A stretch of 32,440 bases of DNA from CAYWBW01 sp964456745 (GCA_964456745.1 CAYWBW010000023.1:1-32440); one strand, 5' to 3'. Counted from the stretch's first letter, positions 1 through 9,351 are shown. A program made the numbers and translations. Notes: generated from the letters alone by a model not told the origin.

Positions 1-44
1 AAAATTAGTTAATAATTTTATCGATAAGTGTTGCACTTCAAAGT

Positions 45-1667
45 TTATTTTAAGCCAGTTAATGATTTCAAGTTCTCTAGTGAGCTTCAAACAGAGGATA
101 TATCATCAAACACTTCTCATGTATTGTTGTAGGTATCTAGTATATTTTCAACTTGAAATATTGCTGAGCTTAGAGGTGTTCTAAATTCATGAGCTGTAAC
201 CGAAATGAAATCAGATTGTTGCTTCAAAAGTTCCATATTTTCTTTATTTTGGTTTCTCAAATTCTTTGTTTTATCATTTATAATTTTTTTCATTAAATCA
301 TTTTCTTCTTGAAGATGTCTTTTTATTAAAATATTAATAAAACAAATTTCAAGTTTTTTCTTAAGTCAATAAACTAATTCTATTTCTTCTTTTGAATATA
401 TTTCATCTCATGACTTAGGTCAAAGTGTGAAAAGTCAGATTAAATTATTTTTAAAAAATAGTGGTAAACAAATACTAGCTTCAAGGTTTTTTAAATTTAC
501 TTTTATAATATCTTTTTTATTCTGGCTAATATTGAGAAAATCAATTTCATCATTTACAAGAATTTCATTATTCTTTAATTGTTTGCTAAAATCATTTTTA
601 ACAAAAATTGGCATATTGATTTTTGAATGTTTATCTCTTATTAAAATTAATTTTATATTATGAATGTGAAGTTTTAAGATAAAAATATTTTCTAATGAGC
701 TGATTAAAGATTTATAATTTTCACAAAATCAAATGCCTGCCTTGAATTCGGTAATTAAATTTCGGAATTCCTTCATGGACTTGTTTATAAACTCAGGAAT
801 TATGTCTTCAAAAATTTTTATTACATTTAATCAAATCAAGCCAGATATAATCACGTTTATTGATTCTGGAATATTTGGAAATAAATATTTGACAGCATTG
901 AATGCAGAAATACATATTATTGAGAATATTCAAATTATTATAGTAGCTCTTGATAGTCTTAAAAATAATGCTGATATATTTAAAAACCTGTATTTTGTCA
1001 TTGAATAAAATGCCAGTATAATAAATATTAAAATAAATACTATCACCTCGGTTTGAAGTAGATAAATATTAAACATTGGAAGTATTATATGAAAAATTGT
1101 AACACTTCAAACTACACTTGTTATTCATAATAATATCAATTGAATTTTCTTTTTTTCAATTCACATGCTTTTATTATATTTTTTTATCAAAATCCAAATA
1201 ATAAAATAAATACACATTAAGGTGTATAGTGTAAATATTGGATGAAGTGGTCATACAACATCTCATATAAGTATGTTATTTTCGATTATCTCTTCCATGT
1301 ATATAAGATTTGTGAAAGGTGCGATTATTGCTAATATTATAGTTAATATTGCAGAGAAAGTTATTAAGTGTTTATTAACTATAATGTTTTTTCTTGGAAA
1401 ATTATATGAATAAATACAAAGAAAATATGTACAAAATATTCAAAATGTAAAAGCTGATCTTATAAAATATATTGAAATATTACTTTTTTGAATTTCTACA
1501 AAATAATATCAGAAATACATACAAATAAGCCAAAATATACAACTAACAATAAATAAAAATAATGAAATATTTATTGATGATTTTTTTACTTTAGATAGTG
1601 TTAATAATCAAATTATACAAAGTAAAATGCCAATTAAGAAATATAATAAATTTTGATAGGTTGACAT
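45..1667 (-). CDS. 7TM sensor histidine kinase, HisKA but no HATPase (possible frameshift near its end)
   Basis: Read with UGA=Gly this is 540 aa. The first ~260 residues are strongly hydrophobic with about seven membrane segments, like the N-terminal 7TM sensor of membrane histidine kinases. A GAF-like region follows (NNLIGLFTLGPKSGDE), then a charged helix and a HisKA phospho-acceptor motif (SVTAHEFRTPLS). TAA arrives only ~50 residues after the histidine, so the ATP-binding domain is absent. In another frame the bases before the window edge read INFEVQHLSIKLLTNF, which resembles a kinase linker, so an indel in the A-run near 48-53 may have cut the gene. It follows the SET gene by 78 nt on the same strand. 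Sensor kinase family is clear; whether it is active is not. Confidence 0.7.
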
Positions 1668-1745
1668 TATTAAATAATAGATTATTTATTATAATTATAT
1701 TGAAAATATTTTATTTTACAATAAAATTAAAAATCATTAGAGAAT

Positions 1746-3245
1746 TTACAGTTTATATTTATCAATTATCCATTGGGATAAATATCAATTTTTTAAATAT
1801 GCATTTTTTCTTTTATCAGGCAAATTTTTAAATGGTCTTATTTCTCAGTTGCATGATAATGTTCAACATTTACATTCAGATGTCCAATTACTATCTTCTG
1901 ACATTCAGTAGTCCCAATTAATTTCTTCATCTTTTTTAATATCTTTCATTGCAACAACTTTTGTATATTCTTTTATTCAACAATTTGGTTCACAAGAGTG
2001 ATTAATATGTTCGGCTAGTCTATTCTGGGCATATATATATTCGTTCTCTCAGACTTGAATTGCGTGATTTATCATTGCACTTGGGAGCTTAATTGCTTCA
2101 TTGCTTGTATATTTCATTCATACAAAATTAGCTATAAGTTCTCACTTGGATATATTTTTATTAGCAAATACTCATTTTCCCATGTTTTCAGTTTTTCATA
2201 TTATGACATTTGGATTATCTTCTACATGAGATCTATATGTTTTTTGTTCAATTTTGTATTTTTTAATTAATCAAAATAGATCTTTAAATGGTAGGTAGTA
2301 ATTTTCTGCAAATGGTCTCAATGGTCAGGCTGTAATTGGATGTCAGTTCTCTAGAATTCAAAATATTTCTACTCATCAGGAAAGTGCTATATCAATGTCA
2401 TGAGCACTTCATTCAGATTCTAATTCTGAAAAGGAAAATAGATCTAAATCTGCCTTGTCTAACGAAGAAAAAAAAGTTTTCATAAGATGGTGAAGGGTTT
2501 TAAGTCATTGAAATTTTGGATTTATTGCCATGCAGGATATATAAAAGATTTCTGTATTTCTTTCTATTCAACAATGGTAATTCATTTTTTTGAAAAATGT
2601 TTCTTCATCCGCATATAATTTAGAATCTTGAAACTTTGAAAATAATAATGGATTTTTCATTTCCTCACTTTCAAATATTTGTTTTAAAGTGGCCTTTCTT
2701 CAGTATACTAGTCAAACAGTATTGTTATTATTATCAACCATTCTGGATATATATGCTCATTGCCTTAGTCTCATTTTTGTAATTTCATATGTTTTCTCTC
2801 TGTCAGACCAAAGCATGTATCATTCAGGGAGTTGAAATCATTCAGTTTCTTTCATTGAATAATATTTCTTATCAGGCATTCATAGTTGTTTTGGAGATAG
2901 TGAAACTCTTGGATTATCTATATGAAAAGCAAATTGGCTATATGGTGGATTTCTAAAAGTTTCAAGAAAATAGTCTGAAAATTCTCTTATTAGTTCATCA
3001 CTTACTTCTAATCAGGATAGGTTTTCGATTCTATATTTTCTTTTTAAGTTATCAAATCCATTAGTTCATTTAACTTTAATTCATCTCCTAAATGAAGTTA
3101 CTCAAGATGATATTTCAGCTGCTCATTCAATAAAGTTTTTATCTTTTTTGGGAATTGAAGGCAGCGCTTCTCAAAATTTTGTTTTTTCTGTAGTTGCGTT
3201 GTTGGCAGTAGTTTCTGCACTTTTAAAAACATCATGATTTGTCAT
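1746..3245 (-). CDS. GNAT-SET fusion protein (putative acyltransferase plus lysine methyltransferase)
   Basis: 499 aa with UGA=Gly. Residues ~150-330 resemble a GNAT acyltransferase: the stretch around 235-262 (YISCMAINPKFQGLKTLHHL) has the beta4/alpha3 acyl-CoA-binding pattern. Residues ~347-468 form a SET domain: GKGVFANKNISKGELI, NHSCEPN at 415-421, and EINWDY at 441-446, supplying the expected active-site tyrosine. A CxCx4C cluster (C458, C460, C465) matches the zinc-binding post-SET motif. SET domains use S-adenosylmethionine to methylate lysine amino groups; GNATs move acyl groups to amines. It starts 42 nt after a PLP decarboxylase, which suggests one transcript. Substrate unknown. The SET call is strong, the GNAT call moderate. 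No signal peptide or membrane segment was seen. Confidence 0.8.
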
Positions 3246-3287
3246 AATTTTTTGGTTAAATATTAATATTTTAGGAACTATATATCC

Positions 3288-4511
3288 CTAGTTGTTGTAA
3301 ATAATGTATTTTGGTCATTCAAAACCATTGAAATATGTGGTTTGACTATCCATATAGGCTCATGCATTTTTAATTTTTAAGAAATCTCATGCTTTTATGT
3401 TGTCTGGAAACTGGGATGTTCATACAACATCCCCAGAATCACAGGTTCTTCAAAAAATTAAAAATTTTTCTTTTGATTCAGATAATTTTCTTCAGTCATG
3501 ACTTATCAGATCAAATAAATATTCCCAATTGTGAATAACTCAATCACTAAAAGATGTAAATATTCAATCGTTTATGTATATACACTTTCTTCATCACCTT
3601 TCTTCAACAGCTAATACTGGAATAATTAAATCAATTGCTTCTGCTATAATTGCTCTTCAGAGTTCGAGTATTACTATTGAGTTTTCTCATATGTATCAAT
3701 TTATATGTTTATTAAATGATTGATTTATAGTTTCAAAGTATCATTTGATATCAAAATTATCTTTTTCAAAATAATTTACTGGAATTCCTCATCACAAATT
3801 TATTATGTCTAGATTTCAATTGCTTTTAATTATTTCTCAAATTGTTTCTATGCTTTTTGCGAATATATCAGGACTCTCATTTTGTGATCACGTATGAATT
3901 GATATTCAAGATTTTACGTTCTTATAGTTTTTTAAAATTTTTAGTAAGTGTTTTGTATTTTCTAATTCTGCTCAATATTTTTCTGATAAATTTACTCTTG
4001 CATTTGGATTTAGAGTTTGCATTCTTACCATTATATGTATCTCATTTCAAAGACATGGGTAAGCATTTCTTAACACTTTTTTTATTTCTTCTTCTGATTG
4101 AATTGTAAAACAACATACTCATTTAGATGCAGCTTTGAAAATGTCACACTCTCTTTTGATTGGATGATTAAAGAATATTTTTGCTTCTTTTTCAATATTA
4201 TGTATTAAATCAATTTCATTAATCGAAGCGCAGTCAAATGCTTTAATTCATTCCTCAATTAATATTTTAATTATTTCTGGTCTTGGATTTGCTTTTACGG
4301 CATATGCTATGCATCTGTTTCTATTAAATGGCAGGAAATATTCAAATAGCTTCGATACTTTGTTTCTAAGTTTTCACAAATTTAAGAAGCAAAATGATTC
4401 TTCTCTAAATGTTCAAATAATATCATGAATTACTTCATCTTTAGACTTTCATGGATGTGTCAAGAATACATCACTATTTACCGAAAATGTTCAATTGTTT
4501 TGTGTTTTCAT
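3288..4511 (-). CDS. PLP-dependent ornithine/lysine/diaminopimelate-type decarboxylase (fold type III)
   Basis: 407 aa with UGA=Gly. The family landmarks are in order: Schiff-base lysine K73 in YAVKANP, HTGSQ (H206 stacks on the PLP ring), LGGGIP (phosphate-binding glycines 240-242), LELGR (282-286, in place of EPGR), CDSGD (C357-D361, contributed across the dimer) and GAY near 384-386. The CDSGD segment resembles both ornithine/lysine and diaminopimelate decarboxylases, so the substrate cannot be settled by eye. Length fits this group. It is the first gene of a minus-strand run with the GNAT-SET gene, and diverges from the standard-code kinase operon. A product with a free amino group would be a plausible target for the neighbour, but that is inference. 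Confidence 0.85.
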
Positions 4512-4816
4512 ATTTTATTGTGATTTAATTTACAAACAAAATTTATAGTCCAATTGTCGGAAATATGTCGGAAAAAAATATATATTACAAAAAACTGACA
4601 CTAATATGAATATAAAGTGTGTCTAAAATTCGTAGTTTTTTTGTTAATATTATTTTAATAAAATTTACAACTATATAACAAATAATTTGTATAGTTTTTT
4701 GACCATTTAGGTTAGAACATTGAAATTAACGAAATATCAAGCTTATTTATATTTGTTTTTCATTTAACATCACTCATTATTTTTTCTATTAATACTTACA
4801 GTAAGAGGGGAATATC
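4512..4816. other. divergent intergenic region at the native/standard-code boundary
   Basis: No gene is seen here. It separates the code-25 decarboxylase (minus) from the standard-code kinase operon (plus) and must hold promoters for both. It includes a short direct repeat (TGTCGGAAA twice, around 4555-4577) and several T/A runs. If the operon was inserted, its left junction lies here. No clear terminal inverted repeat or target-site duplication was recognised. Confidence 0.5.
4804..4810 (+). promoter_or_regulatory. Shine-Dalgarno site of the PAS kinase gene
   Basis: AGAGGGG lies 6 nt before the ATG at 4817. It is notable because the code-25 genes around it lack such sites; it also fixes the start. 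Confidence 0.6.
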
Positions 4817-6280
4817 ATGCAAGGGATAAGAATTTGTTATAAGAAGATTGTACCAAGGTTGGTTGTTTTTTCTGTATTGCTTACCTTACTTATTCTAATA
4901 GTTTGGGTATTTTGTGATACAAGTTCGCGTGAAATGAGAATCTTTTTGGCTTTAACATTTGCATTACTTTCTACATTTATAACAGGAGTTTTTGTTTTTA
5001 GGAAACTTATCAATCCACTAATCAGAAATTTGGAAGATGAGTGCGATCTTCGTTTGAAATTATCAATTGCTATTGAGCAGAGTCCTGATTCTGTTGTTAT
5101 TACAGATATAAATGGTTTAATTACTTATGTTAATCCAGCTTATGAGCGAGTCACAGGTTATAATTCAGATGAAGTGATTGGAATGAGTCCTGGATTTCTA
5201 AAAAGTGGGATGACATCTAGTGAAGTATATAAAACTCTTTGGAGTAATATACTTTCTGGAGAAGTTTGGCGTGGTGAGCTTCAAAATAGGAAGAAAAATG
5301 GTAAGCTTTTTTGGGAAGATACTACTATCGCCCCAATTAAATCTAATAATGGACTTACTATCGCCTATGTTGCTGTTAAGAAAGATGTAACAAATCAGAG
5401 AGAAGATGCTAGAGCTTTAAAGCATATAAATACTCATTTGGATGATTTGGTACAAGAACGTACCATTGAACTTCAATGTGCCTTGAGATCTGCAGAAACA
5501 GCTAATAAAGCTAAATCAGAATTTTTGGCAAATATGAGTCATGAGCTTCGTTCTCCTCTTCATTTGATACAAAATTTTGCACATATGACAAGTACTGAGT
5601 TGTTAGGATTAAAAGAGAGATTAAAGTTGTTAGGAGGGCTTAAGAATTGTAATTTAAATCTTGAAAGTATGACCCTTATTGACTTACTCGATAATCCTTT
5701 GTCTTGGCAGCTTAGTGTAAAAAATCAACAGAAGAGATTGCTTGATCATGTTAACGGTTTACTTGATCTTGCAAAAATGGAATCTGGAAAAATGTCATTT
5801 CATTTTTCGGAAGCAAATCTTTATAAATTGGTAAAACAAGAAGTAAATGGACTCAGATCTTTAATTGATAAAAATGAGATAAATTTACAAATTGTTTCTA
5901 CTGATTTATCCATGAAGTTATCATGTGATAAAGATAAGTTGAGACAGGTGCTTCTTAATCTTTTTACAAACGCTATTAAATTTTCTAACAAAAAAGGATC
6001 TACTATCAAAGTTTCGTTTGATAAGTCGACTTTAAATGGAGAGAATGCGATTGTACTTGAGATTTCAGATGAAGGTTGTGGAATACCAGAATCAGAACTT
6101 GATGTAATATTTGAACCTTTTATTCAGAGTACGATGACTGAAAATGGTTCTGGTGGAACAGGGCTTGGTTTACCGATTAGTAGAAAAATTATAGAAGCAC
6201 ATTCAGGAACAATCACTGCTTCAAATAATCAAAATGTTGGGTCTACTTTTACAATTGTTTTGCCTAAAAAACAAAATTAA
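4817..6280 (+). CDS. membrane PAS-domain sensor histidine kinase (standard code)
   Basis: 487 aa with no internal TGA. Two membrane segments (about 13-33 and 42-61) are followed by a PAS domain (about 80-195; AIEQSPDSVVITD, NPAYERVTGY), a coiled-coil linker, HisKA with phospho-accepting His242 (ANMSHELRSP), and an HATPase domain: N-box around 381-385 (NLFTNAIKFS), G1 DEGCG at 418-422, G2 GGTGLGL at 446-452. HisKA carries an insertion of about 40 residues (260-300). As first gene of the four-gene operon it is the likely phosphodonor for the three receiver proteins. Glycine is written with GGN codons, arginine often with CGN, unlike the neighbours, which points to an outside origin. Confidence 0.92.
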   Translation: MQGIRICYKKIVPRLVVFSVLLTLLILIVWVFCDTSSREMRIFLALTFALLSTFITGVFVFRKLINPLIRNLEDECDLRLKLSIAIEQSPDSVVITDINGLITYVNPAYERVTGYNSDEVIGMSPGFLKSGMTSSEVYKTLWSNILSGEVWRGELQNRKKNGKLFWEDTTIAPIKSNNGLTIAYVAVKKDVTNQREDARALKHINTHLDDLVQERTIELQCALRSAETANKAKSEFLANMSHELRSPLHLIQNFAHMTSTELLGLKERLKLLGGLKNCNLNLESMTLIDLLDNPLSWQLSVKNQQKRLLDHVNGLLDLAKMESGKMSFHFSEANLYKLVKQEVNGLRSLIDKNEINLQIVSTDLSMKLSCDKDKLRQVLLNLFTNAIKFSNKKGSTIKVSFDKSTLNGENAIVLEISDEGCGIPESELDVIFEPFIQSTMTENGSGGTGLGLPISRKIIEAHSGTITASNNQNVGSTFTIVLPKKQN

Positions 6281-6315
6281 AATATGTGAAAGATTGGCTT
6301 AGTTTACAAACAAAT

Positions 6316-6320
6316 GGGAG
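6316..6320 (+). promoter_or_regulatory. Shine-Dalgarno site deciding the start of the REC-HisKA gene
   Basis: GGGAG lies 10 nt before the ATG at 6331. This supports starting the receiver protein at MKKILVVDDE, rather than at an upstream in-frame GTG (6286) that would add 15 residues outside the REC fold. Confidence 0.5.
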
Positions 6321-6330
6321 TTTTGTAGTC

Positions 6331-6969
6331 ATGAAGAAGATTTTGGTAGTAGATGATGAACCACATTTAAGAGAGCTTTTAAAAGAGTTTCTTAAATCCT
6401 TGAGTTTTGAAGTAATTGAGGCATCGGATGGATCAGCTGTTTTAGAACTTATAAAAAAGCATGATCCAGATTGTATATTGTTAGATTATATGATGCCAAC
6501 AGTAGACGGAAATATTGTTTTAAAGAGGCTTCAGAAATCTGAATTCAATATTCCTGTAATTATGCTTACTGGAAATAGTGAAATTTCTGTAGCTGTACAA
6601 TGTTTTCGAGATGGTGCAGTTGATTATGTTCAAAAGCCTGTTGATTTTGATATTCTTGAAATTGTTATCAATAGACTGTTTGACAGGCTTGAAAGTGAAC
6701 AAAAACTCTATGAAACAAATCTTGCCCTTGAGGCCTCAATGAAACTTAATGATCTCAAGGATCAATATCTTGCTACATTGAGTCATGAGCTTCGGACTCC
6801 ATTAAATGGAGTTTTGAACTTTGCTAAAATGGCAAGGTCAATGTTGGTTGATGGAAATGTCCAGGATGCAATTAAGTTTTTAGATGACCTTTTGCGAAAT
6901 AGTGATCGTTTATTGCAGTTTGTGAAGGGTATTGAAGCTAATGCGAAAAAGGTTTTTTTAAAACAGTAA
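6331..6969 (+). CDS. response regulator: REC fused to a HisKA domain without ATPase
   Basis: 212 aa, standard code. REC occupies residues 1-~118 with acidic pair D8/D9, phospho-acceptor D52 (ILLDYMMP), T80 in IMLTG and K102 in the KP motif. A helical linker leads to a HisKA-like segment (about 138-205) with His152 in LATLSHELRTPLNG, then the protein ends: no N, G1 or G2 box. It may act as a phosphotransfer or dimerisation adaptor between the kinase upstream and the receivers downstream, or bind another kinase as a decoy. That role is inference; the domain content is visible. The gap to the kinase gene is 50 nt. Confidence 0.85.
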   Translation: MKKILVVDDEPHLRELLKEFLKSLSFEVIEASDGSAVLELIKKHDPDCILLDYMMPTVDGNIVLKRLQKSEFNIPVIMLTGNSEISVAVQCFRDGAVDYVQKPVDFDILEIVINRLFDRLESEQKLYETNLALEASMKLNDLKDQYLATLSHELRTPLNGVLNFAKMARSMLVDGNVQDAIKFLDDLLRNSDRLLQFVKGIEANAKKVFLKQ

Positions 6970-6976
6970 TCTAAAG

Positions 6977-8110
6977 ATGGGGTATGATATGATTCATCTT
7001 AGCCAACAGTTGAAAACTGCTCGCATTTTGATAGTAGATGATCAACAAGAAAATTTGGAGGTTTCGAAATATTATCTCAATCGTGCAGGTTATGAAAATA
7101 TACAAGTTACTGATAGCCCTCATGACGCAATTGGGTTACTTAGAAACAAAGTATTTGATATAATTTTGCTTGATCTAATGATGCCTGATATAGATGGATT
7201 TGATGTTTTAAAATATTCAAGTTCATTTAGATCAAATTCTGGACCAATAATAGTTGTCACTGCAAGAAGTGATGATGATACGAAGATTAAGGCTTTAAAG
7301 ATTATCGGTGTCAGAGATTATATCTCAAAGCCTTTTTTGGAATCTGAGTTATTGCTGCGTGTTAGAAATCTCTTGGAGATGCACATTGCGCAGTGTCAGC
7401 TTAAAGTTCAAAATCAAAATATGGACAAGATTTTGAAGGAGCAAAATAAGGATTTGATTGATAGGAATATTCAACTTCGAGAACATAATGTCGATATGCT
7501 TGAAAGAATAGGACTTGCTGCAGAATTTCGTGATAATGAAACTGGTTTTCATGTAACACGAATGAGCAAATATTCACAAGCTTTGGGAGTTAAAATTGGT
7601 CTGAAGAGTTTTGATACTGATCTTTTGCTTATGACAGCTCCAATGCACGATGTTGGAAAAATAGGTGTTCCAGATAGTGTATTGCTAAAGCCGGGAAAGT
7701 TGACACCTGATGAATGGTGTATAATGCAAAAACATCCTGCTATTGGTGCGAGAATATTATCTAATAGACCATCTAGAATCAGATCTGCTCGTAGACATTC
7801 TATATTAATTGAGACTGGACGCCTTATTGCTCTGACTCATCATGAAAGATGGGATGGCAAAGGTTATCCAAGAAAAATCGCAGGGTCTGATATTCCACTA
7901 TTTAGTCGCATCGTAACAATTGCAGACGTATTTGATGCACTTACTTCCGACAGACCTTACAAGTCTGCATGGACTATTGATAAGACAATCACTACCTTGA
8001 AGGAGGGGAGAGAAACACAGTTTGATCCAAATATTCTCGATGCTTTTATTGATGACTTACCAACAATTCTAGCAATCAAACAGCTATACCAAGATGGAGA
8101 AGAATTATGA
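6977..8110 (+). CDS. response regulator with HD-GYP domain (putative c-di-GMP phosphodiesterase)
   Basis: Up to 377 aa, standard code. An N-terminal REC (VDDQQE; phospho-Asp in IILLDLMMPDIDG; KP in YISKPF) is followed by a coiled coil, then an HD-GYP domain with the metal-binding and catalytic pieces intact: GFHVTRM, MHDVGKIGVPD, HHERWDGKGYP, TIADVFDALTSDRPYK. HD-GYP enzymes hydrolyse cyclic di-GMP. ATG 6977 is the longest start; ATG 6989, 6 nt after a GGGG run, is an equally good start. The stop is TGA (8108-8110), overlapping the next ATG. In a UGA=Gly cell translation would add only Gly-Leu and stop at TAA 8114-8116. Confidence 0.9.
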   Translation: MGYDMIHLSQQLKTARILIVDDQQENLEVSKYYLNRAGYENIQVTDSPHDAIGLLRNKVFDIILLDLMMPDIDGFDVLKYSSSFRSNSGPIIVVTARSDDDTKIKALKIIGVRDYISKPFLESELLLRVRNLLEMHIAQCQLKVQNQNMDKILKEQNKDLIDRNIQLREHNVDMLERIGLAAEFRDNETGFHVTRMSKYSQALGVKIGLKSFDTDLLLMTAPMHDVGKIGVPDSVLLKPGKLTPDEWCIMQKHPAIGARILSNRPSRIRSARRHSILIETGRLIALTHHERWDGKGYPRKIAGSDIPLFSRIVTIADVFDALTSDRPYKSAWTIDKTITTLKEGRETQFDPNILDAFIDDLPTILAIKQLYQDGEEL

Positions 8111-9006
8111 CTGTAAATATGTATAAACCACGTTTGTTAGTTGTAGATGATGAACCTGATAATTTGAAAATTCTTCAATATTACCTTTCCAATGCTGGAT
8201 ATCAAGTAGATTCTGCTGTTGATGGTATCGATGCTTGGCACTGTCTTTCCAGTAATCCATTCAAATATGATTTGATTTTATTGGATTGGATGATGCCAAA
8301 TATGAGTGGTATTGAAGTTTTAACAAAGATAAGAAGTCATCCCGATCTTCGAAAAGTTCAAGTTATCATGCAAACTGCTCGGGCGCGAAGTGATGAAGTT
8401 AAGCAGGGGATTTCTGCAGGCGCCTGGTATTATATTACTAAGCCGTTTGAAGAAAAAACGGTGCTTGATATCGTTGCTTCTGCGATTCGAGATCAATCAG
8501 AATTTAAGAGACAACAGAGCTCATTGAAGTTGGTTGGCAAATCAGAGGGTCAAAAGCGTTTTGTATTTCGAACCCTGAATGAGGCACAAAATTATGCTAC
8601 CTTGCTTGCTAAGCTTTCACCAGAGCCAGAAAAAGTTGTTATCGGCTTGACAGAGTTACTTATCAATGCAGTGGAGCATGGGAATTTGGAAATTTCATAT
8701 GATGAAAAGACCGATCTTCTTTCAGAAGGAATGTGGGAGTCAGAAGTTGATAAGCGATTAAATGATCCTCGTTATTGTGAAAAACTTGTACAAGTTGATT
8801 TTGAACAAATTTCTGATAATGAAGTACATTACTTAATTCGAGATCAGGGTCTTGGATTTTTACCAGGTGATTATCTAGAGTTTACACCGGGGCGCTCCGT
8901 TCATACACATGGACGTGGAATTGCAATGGCTAAAAAGTTGAGTTTTTACAAGCTTCAGTATCGTGGATGTGGAAACGAAGTTTTGGCAATAGCAAAAAAA
9001 CTTTAG
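8107..9006 (+). CDS. response regulator: REC fused to an RsbW-like HATPase domain
   Basis: 299 aa, standard code, ending in TAG. REC spans about 1-125 (VVDDEPDN; phospho-Asp in LILLDWMMPNMSG; TKPF). The C-terminal ~160 residues form a stand-alone HATPase_c_2-type fold: ELLINAVEHGN is the N-box, DQGLGF and HTHGRGIAMAK are the ATP-lid boxes. This architecture resembles anti-sigma-factor/serine kinase ATPases (RsbW, SpoIIAB) rather than a HisKA kinase, suggesting the receiver gates a partner-switch or protein-kinase output. Its ATG overlaps the upstream TGA in ATGA, typical of translational coupling, and GGAGAAG lies just upstream. It is the last gene of the operon; two terminators follow. Confidence 0.88.
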   Translation: MTVNMYKPRLLVVDDEPDNLKILQYYLSNAGYQVDSAVDGIDAWHCLSSNPFKYDLILLDWMMPNMSGIEVLTKIRSHPDLRKVQVIMQTARARSDEVKQGISAGAWYYITKPFEEKTVLDIVASAIRDQSEFKRQQSSLKLVGKSEGQKRFVFRTLNEAQNYATLLAKLSPEPEKVVIGLTELLINAVEHGNLEISYDEKTDLLSEGMWESEVDKRLNDPRYCEKLVQVDFEQISDNEVHYLIRDQGLGFLPGDYLEFTPGRSVHTHGRGIAMAKKLSFYKLQYRGCGNEVLAIAKKL

Positions 9007-9102
9007 TTAGCTGCTCATTGTGATTATATTTGTTTATACAAAGTTTCACAAAGTGCAATTAATGTTAACAGTAGTTGTGGAATGGCAGAATTCCTTCTTA
9101 AG

Positions 9103-9134
9103 TTTTCATGAGGAGTCTGCCCTCCTCATGAAAA
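9103..9134 (+). terminator. hairpin terminator after the signalling operon
   Basis: Perfect 13-bp stem: TTTTCATGAGGAG at 9103-9115 pairs with CTCCTCATGAAAA at 9122-9134, loop TCTGCC. The arms supply A and T tracts on both sides, so it could work in both directions. It lies ~100 nt past the last operon gene. Confidence 0.75.
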
Positions 9135-9306
9135 ATATTTTTAATTTCAAGATTAATATTTTAAACCTTGAATTTGTATTCAAGAGTTAAAGATAGAAAT
9201 TCTATTTTAGAATTTAACTTACTTAATAGTTCAGGCCAATGCGCGCTGTATTATTTACATATTGTTTGAATACTTTGAATGTAGATTATGAAGTATTCTG
9301 TTGTAT

Positions 9307-9338
9307 TAGCGGTCAATTTATTGACCGCTATTTTTTTT
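9307..9338 (+). terminator. Rho-independent terminator with T8 tract
   Basis: TAGCGGTCAA (9307-9316) pairs with TTGACCGCTA (9321-9330), loop TTTA, followed by eight T at 9331-9338. The T tract is on the plus strand, so it ends plus-strand transcription just before the convergent VirD4/TraG-like gene. Confidence 0.85.
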
Positions 9339-9351
9339 GCCTATTTATGAT

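Larger units (their letters stand above)
9007..9351. other. intergenic region with two terminators between operon and VirD4/TraG-like gene
   Basis: Apart from the two hairpins listed separately no gene was found. The 170 nt between them has no convincing ORF. A small RNA ending at the second terminator is possible but unsupported. If the plus-strand operon was inserted, the right junction is probably here. Confidence 0.5.

Noticed and set aside
427..2270. Several plus-strand ORFs of 70-90 codons
   Set aside because: They lie opposite the code-25 kinase and SET genes and have low-complexity translations; they are shadows of the minus-strand genes.
6286..6330. Upstream GTG start for the REC-HisKA gene
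   Set aside because: It adds 15 residues outside the receiver fold; ATG 6331 has a Shine-Dalgarno site and starts exactly at the receiver.
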